A stretch of DNA of 64,000 bases from Prolixibacter bellariivorans ATCC BAA-1284 (GCF_000621705.1 NZ_JHXO01000006.1:434001-498000); one strand, 5' to 3'; counted from the stretch's first letter, positions 47,040 through 58,084 are shown. Translations and numbers: made by a program. The notes: generated from the letters alone by a model not told the origin.

Positions 47040-47070
47040 ACCGGGTATGTTTACATGCCCGGTATACCCG
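47040..47070 (+). promoter_or_regulatory. Overlapping alternative hairpins in the rpoB-rpoC spacer
   Basis: Hairpin A pairs ACCGGGTATG (47040-47049) with CATGCCCGGT (47054-47063), loop TTTA, one G-U pair. Hairpin B pairs CGGGTAT (47042-47048) with ATACCCG (47064-47070). They share the 5-prime arm and exclude each other. No T run follows, so termination is unlikely; RNA processing or rpoC translation control is possible. Confidence 0.45.
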
Positions 47071-47120
47071 AAGCACCATACTTCAGATATTGTATTCTTT
47101 ACAAACTCTTTCGATAAATT

Positions 47121-50100
47121 ATGGCATTCAGACGAGACAACAAGGTCAAAAGTAACTTCTCGAAAATTACCATCAGTTTGGCGTCTCCGGAAGAAATTCT
47201 GGAACGTTCACACGGGGAAGTACTGAAGCCAGAGACGATTAATTACCGCACCTATAAGCCCGAACGTGACGGTCTTTTCTGTGAAAGGATCTTTGGGCCT
47301 GTAAAAGACTATGAATGTCATTGCGGGAAATACAAACGCATCCGTTACCGCGGTATCGTTTGTGACCGATGTGGTGTAGAAGTAACAGAGAAGAAAGTAC
47401 GTCGTGAGCGCATGGGACACATCTCACTGGTGGTTCCGGTAGCCCACATTTGGTATTTCAAATCACTTCCGAACAAAATCGGTTACCTGCTTGGTTTGCC
47501 AACCAAGAAACTCGATTCCATCATTTACTACGAGCGCTACGTGGTTATTAACCCAGGAGTCAAACGTAATGATGGTGTAAAATATCTTGATTTCCTTACG
47601 GAAGAAGAGTATCTCGATATCATAGAGACGCTGCCGAAGGAGAATCAAACACTGGATGATGATCATCCGGACAAATTCATCGCTGACATGGGCGCGGAAG
47701 GACTGTATCGTCTGCTCGAGCGTCTGAACCTGGATGAAATGTCGTACGATCTCCGTCACAAAGCCAACACCGAGACTTCGCAACAGCGGAAAAACGAGGC
47801 ATTGAAACGCCTCCAGGTAGTTGAAGCTTTCCGTGCATCGAAAGGTCGTAACCGGCCGGAATGGATGATCGTGAAAGTTGTACCGGTAATTCCACCGGAT
47901 TTGCGTCCGTTGGTACCGTTGGATGGTGGACGTTTTGCGACTTCCGACCTGAACGACTTGTATCGTAGGGTTATCATCCGGAACAACCGTTTGAAACGAC
48001 TGATTGAAATCAAAGCCCCGGAAGTGATTCTCCGTAACGAGAAACGTATGCTTCAGGAAGCTGTTGATTCACTCTTCGATAATAGCCGTAAGTCCAACGC
48101 CGTGAAAACGGATAACAACCGTGCACTGAAATCACTCTCCGACTCGCTGAAAGGTAAGCAGGGACGTTTCCGTCAGAACCTTCTGGGTAAACGTGTCGAC
48201 TATTCAGCCCGTTCGGTAATTGTGGTTGGACCAACTCTTCAAATCCACGAATGTGGTATTCCGAAGGATATGGCTGCTGAGCTTTACAAACCGTTCATTA
48301 TTCGTAAACTGATTGAGCGGGGAATTGTAAAGACGGTTAAATCGGCGAAAAAAATTGTCGACCGGAAAGACCCGGTTATCTGGGATATTCTGGAGAACGT
48401 GATGAAAGGACACCCGGTTATGCTAAACCGTGCTCCTACGCTTCACCGTCTTTCTATCCAGTCATTTCAGCCGGTATTGGTCGAAGGTAAAGCTATCCGT
48501 CTGCACCCGTTAGTATGTACTGGTTTTAACGCCGACTTCGACGGTGACCAGATGGCTGTTCACCTTCCGTTGGGCAACGGCGCTATTCTGGAAGCCCAGT
48601 TGCTGATGTTATCGTCGCACAACTTGCTGAACCCGGCAAACGGAGCTCCTATTACCGTTCCGTCGCAGGATATGGTGTTGGGTCTGTACTACATGACCAA
48701 ACCACGGAAAGGTGCTCGGGGTGAAGGTTTGACCTTCTATTCTCCCGAAGAGGCAATTATTGCTCACAACGAAGGAAAAGCAGAAATACACGCAATTGTC
48801 AACTGTAAAGTCTTTGATTTCGATGAGAACGGAGAATTGACGGAACAGATGATTGAAACCACCGTAGGTCGGATTATCTTTAATGAACTCGTACCGAAGG
48901 AAGCTGGTTACATTAACAAGTTATTGACTAAAAAGGCATTGCGTGAAATTATTTCGGCAATTCTGAAACGTACCAGCAACGCGGTTACTGCTCAGTTCCT
49001 CGATGACATCAAAAATACGGGTTACAAAATGGCATACCGTGGAGGTCTGTCATTCAACCTCGATGACGTTATCATCCCGGACGAAAAATCAGAGATGGTT
49101 GCCGAAGGTTACAGCGAAGTGGAAGAGGTGATGGCCAACTATAACATGGGATTCATTACCAACAACGAGCGCTATAACCAGGTAATTGATATCTGGACAC
49201 ACGTCAACGCTAAGTTGACGCAGAATGTAATGCAGACGTTGAGTACCGATAAGCAGGGATTCAACTCGATTTACATGATGCTTGACTCAGGGGCCCGTGG
49301 TTCGAAAGAACAGATTCGTCAGCTTTGCGGTATGCGTGGTTTGATGGCGAAACCTCAGAAGTCAGGTTCAACCGGAGCTCAAATTATTGAGAATCCGATT
49401 TTGGCCAACTTTAAAGAAGGACTTTCGGTACTCGAGTACTTTATCTCTACTCACGGTGCACGTAAAGGTTTGGCCGATACCGCACTGAAAACCGCCGATG
49501 CGGGTTATCTGACTCGTCGTCTGGTTGATGTTGCTCAGGACGTTATTATTACAGAAAGTGATTGTGGTACGTTGCGCGGATTGGTAGCCAGCGCTATCAA
49601 AAACAATGAAGAAATCGTTGCATCGTTGTATGAACGAATCTTAGGTCGTACCACTGTTCATGATATTTACCACCCGATGACCGGTGAATTAATTATCCGG
49701 TCGGGACAGGAAATCACCGAAGAACTCGGAAAAATTATCGACGAGTCACCCATCGAACGTGTTGAAATTCGTTCGGTACTGACCTGCGAATCTGAAGTTG
49801 GAGTTTGCGCCAAATGTTATGGCCGTAACCTGGCAACAGGTCGCATGGTTACAGCTGGTGAGTCGGTTGGTGTAATTGCTGCACAGTCTATTGGTGAGCC
49901 TGGTACTCAGCTGACACTGCGTACTTTCCACGTGGGAGGTATTGCTGGTAACGTTTCGTCACAATCTACTGTTGTGGCACGTTACAATGGTATTGCTCAA
50001 TTCGAGGAACTCCGTTCAGTTGAATGGACTGACGATGCCGGTGATAATATGGATATCGTTGTCAGCCGTTTGGCCGAATTGAAGATTGTTGATAAGAATA

Positions 50101-51398
50101 CAGGTATTCCATTGTCGACACATGCATTGCCTTACGGGTCTAAACTCTATGTGAAAGAGGGAGACGCCATCACTAAGGACAGCAAGCTTTGTGAATGGGA
50201 CCCGTATAACGGTGTAATTATTACCGAATTTAAAGGTCGTGTTTCTTATCAGGATTTGATTGACGGGATAACCTATCGTGAAGAATCCGATGAACAGACC
50301 GGATATAAAGAAAAAGTAATCGTTGAAACCCGCGATAAAACCAAGAACCCAACGCTGCGTATTCTAGATGAGAACGGCGAGGTATTGCGCTCATACAACC
50401 TTCCGGTAGGAGGTCACTTGAGCGTTGATGAAGGTGCGACGGTGAATGCGGGTGATGTATTGATGAAAATTCCTCGTGCTTCAGGTAAAGCAGGCGATAT
50501 CACTGGTGGTCTGCCGAGGGTAACCGAGCTGTTCGAGGCACGTAATCCTTCAAATCCGGCAGTTGTTTCCGAAATCGACGGTGAGGTTTCACTGGGTAAA
50601 ATCAAGCGGGGTAACCGCGAGATTATCATCACATCTCGCTTAGGCGATGTGAAGAAATACCTGGTTCCGCTGTCTCGTCAGATTCTGGTTCAGGAGAATG
50701 ACTATGTTCGTGCAGGTACGCCACTTTCCGATGGTGCTACTACGCCGGCCGACATTCTCAGGATTAAAGGTCCGACCGAGGTTCAGGAATACATTGTGAA
50801 CGAAGTACAGGACGTATATCGTATGCAGGGTGTGAAGATCAACGATAAGCACTTTGAAGTAATCGTTCGTCAGATGATGCGCAAAGTTGATATCGATGAT
50901 CCGGGAGATACCCGCTTCCTCGAAAAACAGATTGTCGACAAGAGCGAGTTTAACCAGGAAAACGACTGGATTTACGATAAGATGGTCGTAAACGATCCGG
51001 GTGATTCAGAAACGTTGCGTCCGGGACAGATTATTACTGCCCGTCGTCTTCGCGATGAAAACTCGCAACTGAAACGTCGCGATAAAAAGATTGTGGAAGC
51101 ACGTCCGGCCGTACCCGCTACTTCGAACCAGGTACTTCAGGGAATTACCCGTGCAGCACTGCAAACCAAGTCGTGGATGTCAGCTGCATCGTTCCAGGAA
51201 ACTACCAAGGTATTGAACGAAGCTGCTATTAACGGTAAGGTCGATTACCTCGAAGGTCTGAAGGAGAATGTCATCTGTGGACACCTCATTCCGGCTGGTA
51301 CAGGTAAGCGCGAATACCGCAACATGGTGGTTGGTTCACGCGAAGAGTACGATCGTCTGGTAGACATCAAGGCATCCGAAAATGTAGATGCTGAATAA
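47121..51398 (+). CDS. rpoC: DNA-directed RNA polymerase subunit beta-prime
   Basis: Catalytic beta-prime subunit, 1425 residues. N-terminal zinc ribbon [20 protein letters not shown] (about residues 67-86), the active-site Mg loop [15 protein letters not shown] (about 471), trigger-loop region [16 protein letters not shown], and a second zinc site in [19 protein letters not shown]. The C-terminal [10 protein letters not shown]-like segment reads [20 protein letters not shown]. It is cotranscribed with rpoB; the DUF3467 gene starts 11 bases after its stop. Confidence 0.99.
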   Translation: MAFRRDNKVKSNFSKITISLASPEEILERSHGEVLKPETINYRTYKPERDGLFCERIFGPVKDYECHCGKYKRIRYRGIVCDRCGVEVTEKKVRRERMGHISLVVPVAHIWYFKSLPNKIGYLLGLPTKKLDSIIYYERYVVINPGVKRNDGVKYLDFLTEEEYLDIIETLPKENQTLDDDHPDKFIADMGAEGLYRLLERLNLDEMSYDLRHKANTETSQQRKNEALKRLQVVEAFRASKGRNRPEWMIVKVVPVIPPDLRPLVPLDGGRFATSDLNDLYRRVIIRNNRLKRLIEIKAPEVILRNEKRMLQEAVDSLFDNSRKSNAVKTDNNRALKSLSDSLKGKQGRFRQNLLGKRVDYSARSVIVVGPTLQIHECGIPKDMAAELYKPFIIRKLIERGIVKTVKSAKKIVDRKDPVIWDILENVMKGHPVMLNRAPTLHRLSIQSFQPVLVEGKAIRLHPLVCTGFNADFDGDQMAVHLPLGNGAILEAQLLMLSSHNLLNPANGAPITVPSQDMVLGLYYMTKPRKGARGEGLTFYSPEEAIIAHNEGKAEIHAIVNCKVFDFDENGELTEQMIETTVGRIIFNELVPKEAGYINKLLTKKALREIISAILKRTSNAVTAQFLDDIKNTGYKMAYRGGLSFNLDDVIIPDEKSEMVAEGYSEVEEVMANYNMGFITNNERYNQVIDIWTHVNAKLTQNVMQTLSTDKQGFNSIYMMLDSGARGSKEQIRQLCGMRGLMAKPQKSGSTGAQIIENPILANFKEGLSVLEYFISTHGARKGLADTALKTADAGYLTRRLVDVAQDVIITESDCGTLRGLVASAIKNNEEIVASLYERILGRTTVHDIYHPMTGELIIRSGQEITEELGKIIDESPIERVEIRSVLTCESEVGVCAKCYGRNLATGRMVTAGESVGVIAAQSIGEPGTQLTLRTFHVGGIAGNVSSQSTVVARYNGIAQFEELRSVEWTDDAGDNMDIVVSRLAELKIVDKNTGIPLSTHALPYGSKLYVKEGDAITKDSKLCEWDPYNGVIITEFKGRVSYQDLIDGITYREESDEQTGYKEKVIVETRDKTKNPTLRILDENGEVLRSYNLPVGGHLSVDEGATVNAGDVLMKIPRASGKAGDITGGLPRVTELFEARNPSNPAVVSEIDGEVSLGKIKRGNREIIITSRLGDVKKYLVPLSRQILVQENDYVRAGTPLSDGATTPADILRIKGPTEVQEYIVNEVQDVYRMQGVKINDKHFEVIVRQMMRKVDIDDPGDTRFLEKQIVDKSEFNQENDWIYDKMVVNDPGDSETLRPGQIITARRLRDENSQLKRRDKKIVEARPAVPATSNQVLQGITRAALQTKSWMSAASFQETTKVLNEAAINGKVDYLEGLKENVICGHLIPAGTGKREYRNMVVGSREEYDRLVDIKASENVDAE

Positions 51399-51409
51399 AG
51401 TGTATTACC

Positions 51410-51730
51410 ATGAATGAAGACAAAAATCAACAACATCAGTTGAACATCGAATTGAGTGATGAAGTAGGTCAGGGAACATTTTCCAATCTGGCTATCATTA
51501 CCCATTCACCAACCGAGTTCATTGTGGATTTTATACGTGTAATGCCGGGACTTCCGAAAGCTAAGGTGAAATCGCGGGTGATTCTCACTCCGGAACACGC
51601 CAAAAGGCTGATGAAAGCATTGCAGGATAATATCCAAAAGTATGAATCGCTTCATGGCCCCATCAAGAATATTGCTGAGGGACATGAATTGGGTATCCCT
51701 ATGAATTTTGGCCCCAAGGGTGAGGCATAA
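51410..51730 (+). CDS. DUF3467 family protein
   Basis: Protein of 106 residues with the typical DUF3467 pattern: LNIELSDEVGQGTFSNLAII, then THSPTEFIVDFIRVMPGLPK, SRVILTPEHAKRLMKALQDN and the Gly/Pro-rich end. Function unknown. It directly follows rpoC in this genome and in other Bacteroidota I recall, so it is translated with RNA polymerase and closed off by a strong terminator; a link to transcription is an inference from position only. Confidence 0.88.
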   Translation: MNEDKNQQHQLNIELSDEVGQGTFSNLAIITHSPTEFIVDFIRVMPGLPKAKVKSRVILTPEHAKRLMKALQDNIQKYESLHGPIKNIAEGHELGIPMNFGPKGEA

Positions 51731-51753
51731 CTGATTGATTGATATAAAGTACC

Positions 51754-51787
51754 AAAAGGTCCTTCCAATTCGGAAGGGCCTTTTTTT
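51754..51787 (+). terminator. Terminator of the rpoBC operon
   Basis: Long stem AAAGGTCCTTCC (51755-51766) with GGAAGGGCCTTT (51772-51783), one G-U pair, followed by a T7 run. It lies 24 bases after the DUF3467 stop. Confidence 0.93.
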
Positions 51788-51909
51788 GTTTAGAGCGAAT
51801 TTAAATTTTGGCGCCGCTATTTAGTTTCATTTTGAACGTTATAATCACTAAAATTGGCCTTCGTGGGAAAACTTTTATATAAAAATGTAAATCATTAAAT
51901 AGTTAGATT

Positions 51910-52164
51910 ATGAGTGAGGAATATGCTCTGGCATTAAAGCTCCTTGGAGTAGGTATGATCACCGTTTTCCTGATTCTTCTACTTGTTGTTGTTTTCGGAA
52001 ATGTGATTATCAGGTTAGTTAACAAATACTTTCCCGAAGCAGAAAAAGTCCTTCCAACTGACACAGGCAAAGGAATCAACCGGAAAAAACTGGCGGCTAT
52101 TACCGCAGCAGTAAATATGGCGACCAGGGGCAAAGGAAAAATTACCAATATCGAGAAACTTTGA
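51910..52164 (+). CDS. oadG: Oxaloacetate decarboxylase gamma-like subunit
   Basis: Small subunit (84 residues) of the sodium-pumping decarboxylase complex. One membrane helix (LLGVGMITVFLILLLVVVFG) is followed by a polar, Lys-rich cytoplasmic tail containing RKKLAAITAAVNMATRGKGK, the OadG pattern. It helps assemble alpha and beta subunits at the membrane. First gene of an oadG-oadA-oadB run with gaps of 82 and 19 bases. Confidence 0.85.
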   Translation: MSEEYALALKLLGVGMITVFLILLLVVVFGNVIIRLVNKYFPEAEKVLPTDTGKGINRKKLAAITAAVNMATRGKGKITNIEKL

Positions 52165-52246
52165 CTTGACTGACACCCACGCCAGCCAGCCAAAAACCTT
52201 TAAAACAATAAATCAATTATGCCGATAAGGCAAAAAGTAACTGACT

Positions 52247-54157
52247 ATGAAGCGTAAGATTAAATTTTCACTGTTGTATCGTGATATGTGGCAGTCGTCG
52301 GGGAAATATGTTCCCCGGGTTGACCAGTTGGTGAAGGTAGCTCCACATATTGTCAATATGGGATGTTTTGCACGGGTGGAAACCAACGGTGGTGGATTTG
52401 AGCAAATCAATCTCCTTTTTGGTGAAAATCCTAATAAGTCGGTCCGTGAGTGGACGCAACCTTTCAACGATGCAGGAATCCAAACCCATATGCTCGAGCG
52501 TGCCCTGAACGGCATTCGCATGAGCCCCGTCCCGGCTGATGTACGTCGTCTGATGTTCAAAGTGAAAAAGAAACAGGGAACCGACATTGCCCGTTCTTTT
52601 TGTGGTTTGAATGATCCGCGGAATATCAAGGATTCGATTAAATATGCCAAGGAAGGCGGAATGATAGCGCAGGCAGCCCTTTCGCTTACCTATTCAGAAG
52701 TTCATACCGTAGATTATTATGTGAATCTGGCGGAAGATTTGATCCAGGCAGGAGCCGATGAAATCTGTCTGAAGGACATGGCCGGAATTGGTCGCCCCGC
52801 ATGGTTGGGGAAAATTACCGCTGGTATTAAAGATAAATATCCCGACATCGTGATAGAATACCACGGGCATACGACTCCGGGATTTACCATGGCTTCCATT
52901 TTGGAAGTAGCCCGCGCGGGTGCTGACATTATTGATGTAGGTATGGAACCACTTTCGTGGGGAACGGGACATGCCGACCTGCTTTCAGTTCATGAGATGC
53001 TGAAGGATGATGGCTTCGATGTGCCGGATATCAACATGGTTGAATATATGAAGGTCCGCAGCCTGACGCAGGAGTTCATGAACGATTTTCTGGGCTATTA
53101 TATTACCCCGCGTAACCGCTATATTAACTCTTTGTTGATTGGTCCAGGTCTTCCCGGTGGTATGATGGGAAGTTTGATGGCCGACCTGGAAAATAACCTG
53201 GCCAGTCTGAATAAATGGAAAGCCAAAAGAAATCAGCCACAGCTTTCGCAGGACGACTTGCTTATCAAACTTTTCGATGAAGTAAAATACATCTGGCCAA
53301 AGTTGGGGTATCCGCCATTGGTAACACCATTTAGCCAGTATGTAAAGAATTTGGCTCTGATGAATGTAATGCAGATGGAGAAAGGCAAAGAGCGCTGGTC
53401 GATGATTGCTGACAACATCTGGGATATGCTTTTAGGATATTCAGGAAAACTGCCCGGAGAACTGGCACCTGAACTGGAGCAACTTGCCAAAGAAGCAGGT
53501 AAAGAATTTTATGCCGGACATCCGCAGGATCCGTATCCGGATGCGCTCGATTCTTTCCGTAAGGAAATGGATGAAAAAGGTTGGGATTACGGTCAGGATG
53601 ACGAAGAGTTGCTTGAACTGGCTATGCATCCGGAACAATACCGGGCCTATAAATCAGGCGAAGCCAAGAAAGCTTTCAACGAAGATTTGGCTAAACGCAA
53701 AGCAGAGGGTAGCGGCGTGAATACGAAACCTGAGTCAGCGAAACCGGCAGCTGCTGCGCCAGTTGCATCAGCTGATTTTGCGCCAACTTCCATGAATATC
53801 AATGTCGATGGCGAAAATTTCAAGGTGACTGTTTCGTATGGTGACGAGCAACCAACCACTGGAACTCCTGCTGCACCTGCTTCAGCGAATACTCCACCAG
53901 CCGCCAAGCCTGTAGTTGATGGAAAAGTTCGTGAGATTCTGGCACCGCTGGAGGGTAAATTTTACCTGACCAAGGACTCATCAGAGACTGCAATTAAAGT
54001 GGGAGATACGATTGGTGCAGGTGACCTGATAGGTTATGTAGAGGCTATGAAAACATACAATGCCATTAAGGCCGACGTCGGCGGACAGGTTGTGGAACTT
54101 GTTCAAAACAGTGGCAGCGATGTAGAAGAGGATGATGTACTGGTCCGGATTAAGTAA
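52247..54157 (+). CDS. oadA: Biotin-dependent carboxyltransferase/decarboxylase alpha subunit (OadA-like)
   Basis: Protein of 636 residues: an HMGL-like carboxyltransferase TIM barrel (about residues 1-290), a helical PYC_OADA-type domain (about 300-480), an Ala/Pro-rich linker (about 500-555) and a C-terminal biotinyl domain with the acceptor lysine in YVEAMKTYNAIKADVGG. Metal-binding elements are seen as YRDMWQS, KDMAGIG and HGHTTPG, deviating from the usual LRDxxQS, KDMAG and HCHATTG. The substrate may be oxaloacetate, but methylmalonyl-CoA or another acid is possible. It works with OadB to export sodium. Confidence 0.85.
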   Translation: MKRKIKFSLLYRDMWQSSGKYVPRVDQLVKVAPHIVNMGCFARVETNGGGFEQINLLFGENPNKSVREWTQPFNDAGIQTHMLERALNGIRMSPVPADVRRLMFKVKKKQGTDIARSFCGLNDPRNIKDSIKYAKEGGMIAQAALSLTYSEVHTVDYYVNLAEDLIQAGADEICLKDMAGIGRPAWLGKITAGIKDKYPDIVIEYHGHTTPGFTMASILEVARAGADIIDVGMEPLSWGTGHADLLSVHEMLKDDGFDVPDINMVEYMKVRSLTQEFMNDFLGYYITPRNRYINSLLIGPGLPGGMMGSLMADLENNLASLNKWKAKRNQPQLSQDDLLIKLFDEVKYIWPKLGYPPLVTPFSQYVKNLALMNVMQMEKGKERWSMIADNIWDMLLGYSGKLPGELAPELEQLAKEAGKEFYAGHPQDPYPDALDSFRKEMDEKGWDYGQDDEELLELAMHPEQYRAYKSGEAKKAFNEDLAKRKAEGSGVNTKPESAKPAAAAPVASADFAPTSMNINVDGENFKVTVSYGDEQPTTGTPAAPASANTPPAAKPVVDGKVREILAPLEGKFYLTKDSSETAIKVGDTIGAGDLIGYVEAMKTYNAIKADVGGQVVELVQNSGSDVEEDDVLVRIK

Positions 54158-54176
54158 GGCCTGAAACCTGATTAAC

Positions 54177-55388
54177 ATGGAAATTTTAAAAAGTCTGTAT
54201 CGAATGACCGCATTCCAGGCGATCTTCGAGCATCCTTCCGTTTTGCTGATGTTGCTTATTGGCTCGGTGCTCTTATATCTTGGAATTCGGAAAAAATATG
54301 AACCCTTATTGCTCGTGCCCATTGCCTTCGGGATTATTCTGGCGAATCTTCCCGGTGGCCAGATGGGCGTTGTTCCCGGCGAAAGCATCGAGTTAGGGAA
54401 AGAGCATTTCATGAACTTGTTCGAGATTGCCCATAAGTTTGGCATCATGAACTTTCTGTACTATGCACTCATCAAAACCGGTTTGTTACCGCCATTGATT
54501 TTTATGGGAGTTGGCGCATTGACCGACTTTGGCCCGATGTTGCGGAACTTGCGGTTGGCATTTTTTGGTGCCGCAGCACAGATTGGTATTTTCACGGTGT
54601 TTCTGGCAGCTATTGCCTTGGGATTTACGCCGCGCGAGGCCGGTTCGCTGGGAATTATCGGAGGTGCCGATGGCCCGACAGCCATTTATACGACAATTAA
54701 ATTAGCACCACATCTGCTGGGGCCGATTGCCATTGCGGCTTACTCATATATGTCGCTGGTCCCCGTCATTATCCCAATGGTTGTGAGAGGTCTGGTATCG
54801 AAGAATGAGTTGAAGATTAACATGAAGGAACAGGATAAGCTCTTTCCCCCAAAGCATAAGATCAAAAATCTGAAGCTGGTGAAGATTCTGTTTCCCATTT
54901 CAATGATCATCGTGATTGCCATTTTGGTACCTACAGCAACTCCGCTGTTGGGAATGTTGTTCTTCGGCAACCTGGTGAAGGAAATTGGAAGCACCGTGGG
55001 GCGGCTCACCGATGCGGCCACCACAACCATTATGAACTCGGCTACCATTTTTCTGGGCCTGACTGTAGGCGCAACCATGACAGCCAAAGTATTTTTGGAA
55101 CCCAAAACGTTGGGAATTATCGTTGGCGGTTTTCTGGCATTCGCTATTTCCATCGCTGGAGGTATCGTGGCAGTGAAGGTGTACAATGTGTTCTCCAAAA
55201 AGAAAATCAATCCGCTGGTGGGAGCTACCGGGTTAAGCGCCGTTCCGATGGCATCGCGCGTGGCCAACGAAATTGCTTTGAAACATGATTCGGGTAATCA
55301 CATTTTGCAATACTGCATGGCCAGTAATATTTCAGGAGTTATCGGTTCGGCCGTTGCTGCCGGTGTATTGATGACATTCCTGGCCTGA
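54177..55388 (+). CDS. oadB: Sodium-ion-translocating decarboxylase beta subunit
   Basis: Polytopic membrane protein of 403 residues that decarboxylates carboxybiotin and pumps sodium outward. The conserved region GIIGGADGPTAIYTT (near residue 160) carries the Asp of the sodium site, and the C-terminal part has NPLVGATGLSAVPMASRVAN, both diagnostic of OadB/MmdB/GcdB. About nine to ten hydrophobic helices are visible. Last gene of the operon, with a terminator behind it. Confidence 0.94.
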   Translation: MEILKSLYRMTAFQAIFEHPSVLLMLLIGSVLLYLGIRKKYEPLLLVPIAFGIILANLPGGQMGVVPGESIELGKEHFMNLFEIAHKFGIMNFLYYALIKTGLLPPLIFMGVGALTDFGPMLRNLRLAFFGAAAQIGIFTVFLAAIALGFTPREAGSLGIIGGADGPTAIYTTIKLAPHLLGPIAIAAYSYMSLVPVIIPMVVRGLVSKNELKINMKEQDKLFPPKHKIKNLKLVKILFPISMIIVIAILVPTATPLLGMLFFGNLVKEIGSTVGRLTDAATTTIMNSATIFLGLTVGATMTAKVFLEPKTLGIIVGGFLAFAISIAGGIVAVKVYNVFSKKKINPLVGATGLSAVPMASRVANEIALKHDSGNHILQYCMASNISGVIGSAVAAGVLMTFLA

Positions 55389-55410
55389 TAATAGATACTA
55401 ACCAAATTCT

Positions 55411-55445
55411 AAAGCCATTCTTCATTATTGAGGGGTGGCTTTTTT
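55411..55445 (+). terminator. Terminator of the oad operon
   Basis: Stem AAAGCCATTC (55411-55420) with GGGTGGCTTT (55433-55442), two G-U pairs, ending in T6. Confidence 0.7.
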
Positions 55446-55562
55446 ATGTCTACAAATGTTGAATTTCGAATTCACAGATTTTGGATTTTTTCAAAGAATC
55501 AAAGATAATATTGATTCTAAACTTGGTGGATAAGGTTATCTGATTAGCGATTGATTGAAAGT

Positions 55563-55596
55563 AAAAGGTGAGGTTTGTTTCTGAATCTCACCTTTT
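55563..55596 (+). terminator. Hairpin upstream of the GH27 gene
   Basis: Stem AAAAGGTGAG (55563-55572) with CTCACCTTTT (55587-55596), extendable by G-U and A-T pairs, followed by CTATTTTAG. It may be a second terminator protecting the glycosidase gene, or part of its leader. Confidence 0.5.
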
Positions 55597-55628
55597 CTAT
55601 TTTAGCTTCCGATAAATAAAAGTTCGTT

Positions 55629-56999
55629 ATGAATCTGAGCAAAATCTTCAATCTTGTCATCGTTCTACTGATAGCTTTATCGTTTAGTTCATGCCATTCG
55701 GCAAAAAAACAGACGACTCCACCCAAGTTCTACGCTTACGCGGAAACGCCTCCGATGGGGTGGAATAGTTGGGATTGTTATGGACCAACCGTTACGGAAG
55801 CAGAAGTGAAAGCCAATGCGGATTACATGGCCGATCATCTGAAAGAATATGGCTGGCAATACATTGTCGTCGATATTCGGTGGTACGTCGAAAATACCAA
55901 GGCACACGGCTACAACCAGACTGATCCGATTTATTGCATGGACGATTTTGGGCGATTAATGCCTGCTGTCAATCGGTTTCCATCCGCTGCTGATGGAGAA
56001 GGTTTCGCCCCGTTGGCGGATTACATTCATAACAAGGGATTGAAATTTGGTATTCACATCATGCGCGGTATTCCGGTGGAAGCAGTAAAGAAAAATACGC
56101 CGATTGTCGATTCGAAATACCACGCCCGGGATATCTATTCGGAGAAACAGCAATGCAAATGGCTGCGCGACATGTACACCGTCGATTCGACGAAAGCAGG
56201 TGCGCAGGCCTATTACAATTCGCTGTTTGATTTGTATGCTTCGTGGGGCGTTGATTTTGTGAAGGTGGATAATTTATCTCGCCCGTATCACCAGGGCGAG
56301 ATTGAAATGATACGAAAAGCCATCGATCAGTGTGGGCGACCGATGGTGTTGAGTACGTCGCCCGGAGCAACGCCATTGACCAAAGCCAAACATATTATGA
56401 CACATGCCAATATGTGGCGTATTTGCGATGATTTTTGGGATAACTGGAACTACCTGAAGCCGATGTTTAAATTGTGCAAAGAATGGGCTCCATACAGCGG
56501 TCCTGGCCATTGGGCTGATGCTGATATGCTTCCGCTTGGGCGGATTTCCATTCGTGGTGAACGAGGTGAGCCCCGCAAAACCGGCTTTACCAAAGACGAG
56601 CAATATACACTGATGAATCTTTGGGCGATGTTTCATTCTCCGCTGATGTTTGGCGGTGACTTGCCCAGCAATGACGCCTTTACGGATTCCTTAATTACGA
56701 ATGGTGAATTGCTGGACGTCGATCAGCACAGCATTAATAACCGGGAATTAAAGAAGAACAATGGATTGATTGTTTGGACGGCTGATGTTCCGGATTCAAA
56801 AGACAAATATGTGGCTCTGTTCAACACAACCGATGAAAAGCCCGAAGTCGTTTATGTCAGTTTATCTGAGTTGGGGGCAAGAGGCGATTATGCCGCCCAT
56901 AATCTATGGACGCAGAAAACAGATGCGGTCGAGAATGGAAAAATAAGTGTAGAGCTGAGGCCCCATGCATCGGCCATTTTCCGGTTGGTGAAATATTGA
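55629..56999 (+). CDS. GH27 family glycoside hydrolase lipoprotein
   Basis: Retaining alpha-glycosidase (alpha-galactosidase or beta-L-arabinopyranosidase class), 456 residues. A lipoprotein signal ends at Cys22 (ALSFSSCHS). The barrel starts with TPPMGWNSWDCYGPTVTE, the nucleophile is Asp214 in DFVKVDNLS, and the acid/base aspartate is near 267 in MWRICDDFWDNW; PGHWADADMLPLG follows, then a C-terminal beta domain. All fit GH27. It starts the carbohydrate region and stands alone on this strand, closed by a terminator. Confidence 0.9.
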   Translation: MNLSKIFNLVIVLLIALSFSSCHSAKKQTTPPKFYAYAETPPMGWNSWDCYGPTVTEAEVKANADYMADHLKEYGWQYIVVDIRWYVENTKAHGYNQTDPIYCMDDFGRLMPAVNRFPSAADGEGFAPLADYIHNKGLKFGIHIMRGIPVEAVKKNTPIVDSKYHARDIYSEKQQCKWLRDMYTVDSTKAGAQAYYNSLFDLYASWGVDFVKVDNLSRPYHQGEIEMIRKAIDQCGRPMVLSTSPGATPLTKAKHIMTHANMWRICDDFWDNWNYLKPMFKLCKEWAPYSGPGHWADADMLPLGRISIRGERGEPRKTGFTKDEQYTLMNLWAMFHSPLMFGGDLPSNDAFTDSLITNGELLDVDQHSINNRELKKNNGLIVWTADVPDSKDKYVALFNTTDEKPEVVYVSLSELGARGDYAAHNLWTQKTDAVENGKISVELRPHASAIFRLVKY

Positions 57000-57087
57000 A
57001 AGGGCGTACTGTAGAACATATATGAGGGTTGCTTCCGTCTTTTTTTGAAATATTTTTTTACGAAATAGGAAGTTGCAACCAATTGTA

Positions 57088-57129
57088 AAAAAAGGGAATG
57101 GAAGATGTCACTCTTCTATTCCCTTTTTT
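57088..57129 (+). terminator. Long terminator after the GH27 gene
   Basis: Eighteen-base stem AAAAAAGGGAATGGAAGA (57088-57105) with TCTTCTATTCCCTTTTTT (57112-57129), one G-U pair, loop TGTCAC. Able to act in both directions. Confidence 0.9.
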
Positions 57130-57187
57130 GAATTACATATAATTCTGTATTTTGACGGGTAACTAAACTGTGAACCAAACTGACATC

Positions 57188-58074
57188 ATGACTCGTAACC
57201 GAATTCTTCTCTATGGAATTGTTTTTATGCTCTTTTTGCAAGTCGTTCATTTCGCTTTCGCGGAAGGGAATTCAAAGACTTTTAAAGTAATTGCGTTTTA
57301 CACGGCCGAGAACGTCCGGCACACATCAGTTTTGTGCACGAAGCCAATCGTTGGTTCTCAAAAACCAGTGGCGAGTACCATTTCACATACGATTCGACCA
57401 ATAACTGGAATAATCTGAATGCCGATTTTCTGGCACAATTCCAGGTCGTTCTTTTTCTGGATACGCGCCCCGATTCAATTCCACAGCGGAAAGCTTTCGA
57501 AATGTACATGGAAAATGGTGGTGCATGGATGGGATTTCATTTTGCTGCCTTCAGTTTAACCCCCTCATCCTATCCGCAGAACTGGGACTGGTACCACAAT
57601 GAGTTTTTAGGCTCCGGAGAATACGATGGGAATACCTGGCGGCCTACTTCGGCTGTTTTGAAGGTTGAAAATAGAAATCATCCGGCAACGCGAAATTTGC
57701 CCGAGAAATTCAAGTCTTCGCTCAATGAGTGGTACAAATGGAAAAACGATTTGCGGAAGAATCCCGATATCCGTGTATTGGTTTCCATCGATTCGAGCAG
57801 CTTCCCGTTAGGAACGGGACCAAAACTGTATGAAATATGGCACGGTGGCGATTACCCAGTTGTCTGGACGAATACCAACTACCGGATGATTTACATCAAT
57901 ATGGGGCATAATGACATCGATTATGAGCACCATACGAATAAAGAGTTGTCTTTCACTTTTGATAATCCAACTCAAAACCAACTCATCATCGATGCACTTT
58001 TGTGGTTGGGCGAGAAAAACATTAAAGCAAATGAAAAAGGTGCCGCCAAATTGGAGCACCTTTTCGTCGATTAA
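57188..58074 (+). pseudogene. ThuA-like domain protein, frameshifted
   Basis: Two frames together encode one ThuA-like (trehalose-utilisation) exported protein. Frame 1 from ATG 57188 gives a signal peptide (RILLYGIVFMLFLQVVHFAF) and TFKVIAFYTAEN; after AAC at 57311-57313 the family sequence continues in another frame as PAHISFVHEANRWFSKTSGE and runs intact to 58074, including GGAWMGFHFAAFSL and HNDIDYEHHTNKELSF. Two bases (GT, 57314-57315) stand where one codon is expected, so one base is missing. A sequencing error or a real inactivation are both possible. Confidence 0.82.
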
Positions 58075-58084
58075 ACGTTGTGAT

